6,130 bases of DNA from assembly GCA_028288905.1 (NCBI GenBank), contig JAQGHJ010000649.1:1-6130 (forward strand), given 5' to 3'. Below, piece by piece: positions 5,838 to 6,130 of this stretch. This stretch comes from Phycisphaerales bacterium (GTDB lineage: Bacteria; Planctomycetota; Phycisphaerae; Tepidisphaerales; Tepidisphaeraceae). Made by a program: the position numbers and the translations under genes. The notes below the pieces were generated by a model. That model worked only from the letters and a program-made list of their open reading frames with translations. It did no database searches and had not been told where the DNA came from. The first letter of the stretch is position 1. Each line of letters opens with the position of its first letter.

Positions 5838-6130
5838 TCAGAACCGCAAAAACTGCATCGTCGGCGTCGTCGAGCTGCCGCCGAACGAGCCGAGGCCGAC
5901 CTGCCCGCCGAACAAGCCGCGCTCATTCTGGATCATCAGCAGCAGCAGGTGCCCGTCCTTATCGAACGCGGCGGCGGCGGGGCCGGGGTAGAACGTCTTG
6001 GACACCTCCACGTTCGACGCGAACCCGGTCTGGAGGGCGGCGAAGGTGCGGCGGAACGCGTTGTTCGTCACGTTCACCGGCGTGCTCAACTTCCCGCCGA
6101 CGCTGCTGGTCGAGAAGAACAAATCACCCT
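5838..6130 (-). CDS. Hypothetical protein, C-terminal part (runs off right edge)
   Basis: Only the C-terminal 97 or so residues are visible; the frame is open to the right edge, so the start lies outside the window. I do not recognise the family. The visible part is rich in Ser, Thr, Gly and Phe, with beta-strand-like segments (GDLFFSTSSVGG, AAAAFDKDGHLLLLMIQNE) and a Gly-rich stretch before a hydrophobic end (TMQFLRF). No cysteines or catalytic motif are seen. This composition fits the last repeat or domain of a beta-rich, possibly exported protein, but that is a guess. The fragment AFDKDGHLLLLMIQ resembles one blade of a beta-propeller-like repeat. It is encoded on the same strand as mfd, 155 nt upstream of it, so it is probably a separate transcription unit. 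Confidence 0.6.
   Translation of the reverse strand, partial: GDLFFSTSSVGGKLSTPVNVTNNAFRRTFAALQTGFASNVEVSKTFYPGPAAAAFDKDGHLLLLMIQNERGLFGGQVGLGSFGGSSTTPTMQFLRF

Overview
The window is very GC-rich, with G or C at most third codon positions. It carries a NIPSNAP-domain protein, a PIN-type toxin-antitoxin pair, a Uma2-family (DUF820) endonuclease and a long Mfd. This mix, and the style of the proteins, fits a planctomycete, most likely Gemmataceae. That assignment is inference from gene content, because there is no rRNA gene or other taxonomic marker here.

Layout, left to right. Plus strand: a NIPSNAP-family protein (30-431), a GC-rich hairpin (442-477), then a two-gene toxin-antitoxin module, a small antitoxin-like protein (509-781) overlapping a PIN-domain VapC-like RNase (774-1166) by 8 nt. 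Minus strand, converging on the toxin with a 15 nt gap: a Uma2-family protein (1805-1182), preceded by mfd, the transcription-repair coupling factor (5682-1873), which fills most of the window. A minus-strand gene of unknown function runs off the right edge (6130-5838). No rRNA, tRNA or CRISPR array was seen, and no gap exceeds 300 nt.

The main discovery-type signal is inside mfd. About 144-149 bp (4345-4493) form a palindromic repeat element with two 38 nt inverted arms matching at 32 of 38 positions. The arms are built from degenerate GAACNNC heptads around a 37 nt centre. The element is in frame and adds about 48 residues (398-445) in a predicted beta-hairpin turn just before the RNA-polymerase-interacting domain. 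It resembles in principle the Rickettsia palindromic elements that insert into protein genes, though the sequence is different. The same Mfd also ends in an unusual Gly/Ala/Pro-rich tail followed by a SHOCT-like segment.

Functionally, mfd is chromosomal housekeeping: strand-specific repair and release of stalled RNA polymerase. The toxin-antitoxin pair and the Uma2 gene look like accessory genes settled beside it. Uma2 starts 67 nt after the mfd stop on the same strand and could be read through from it. No link between the NIPSNAP gene and the rest is evident.
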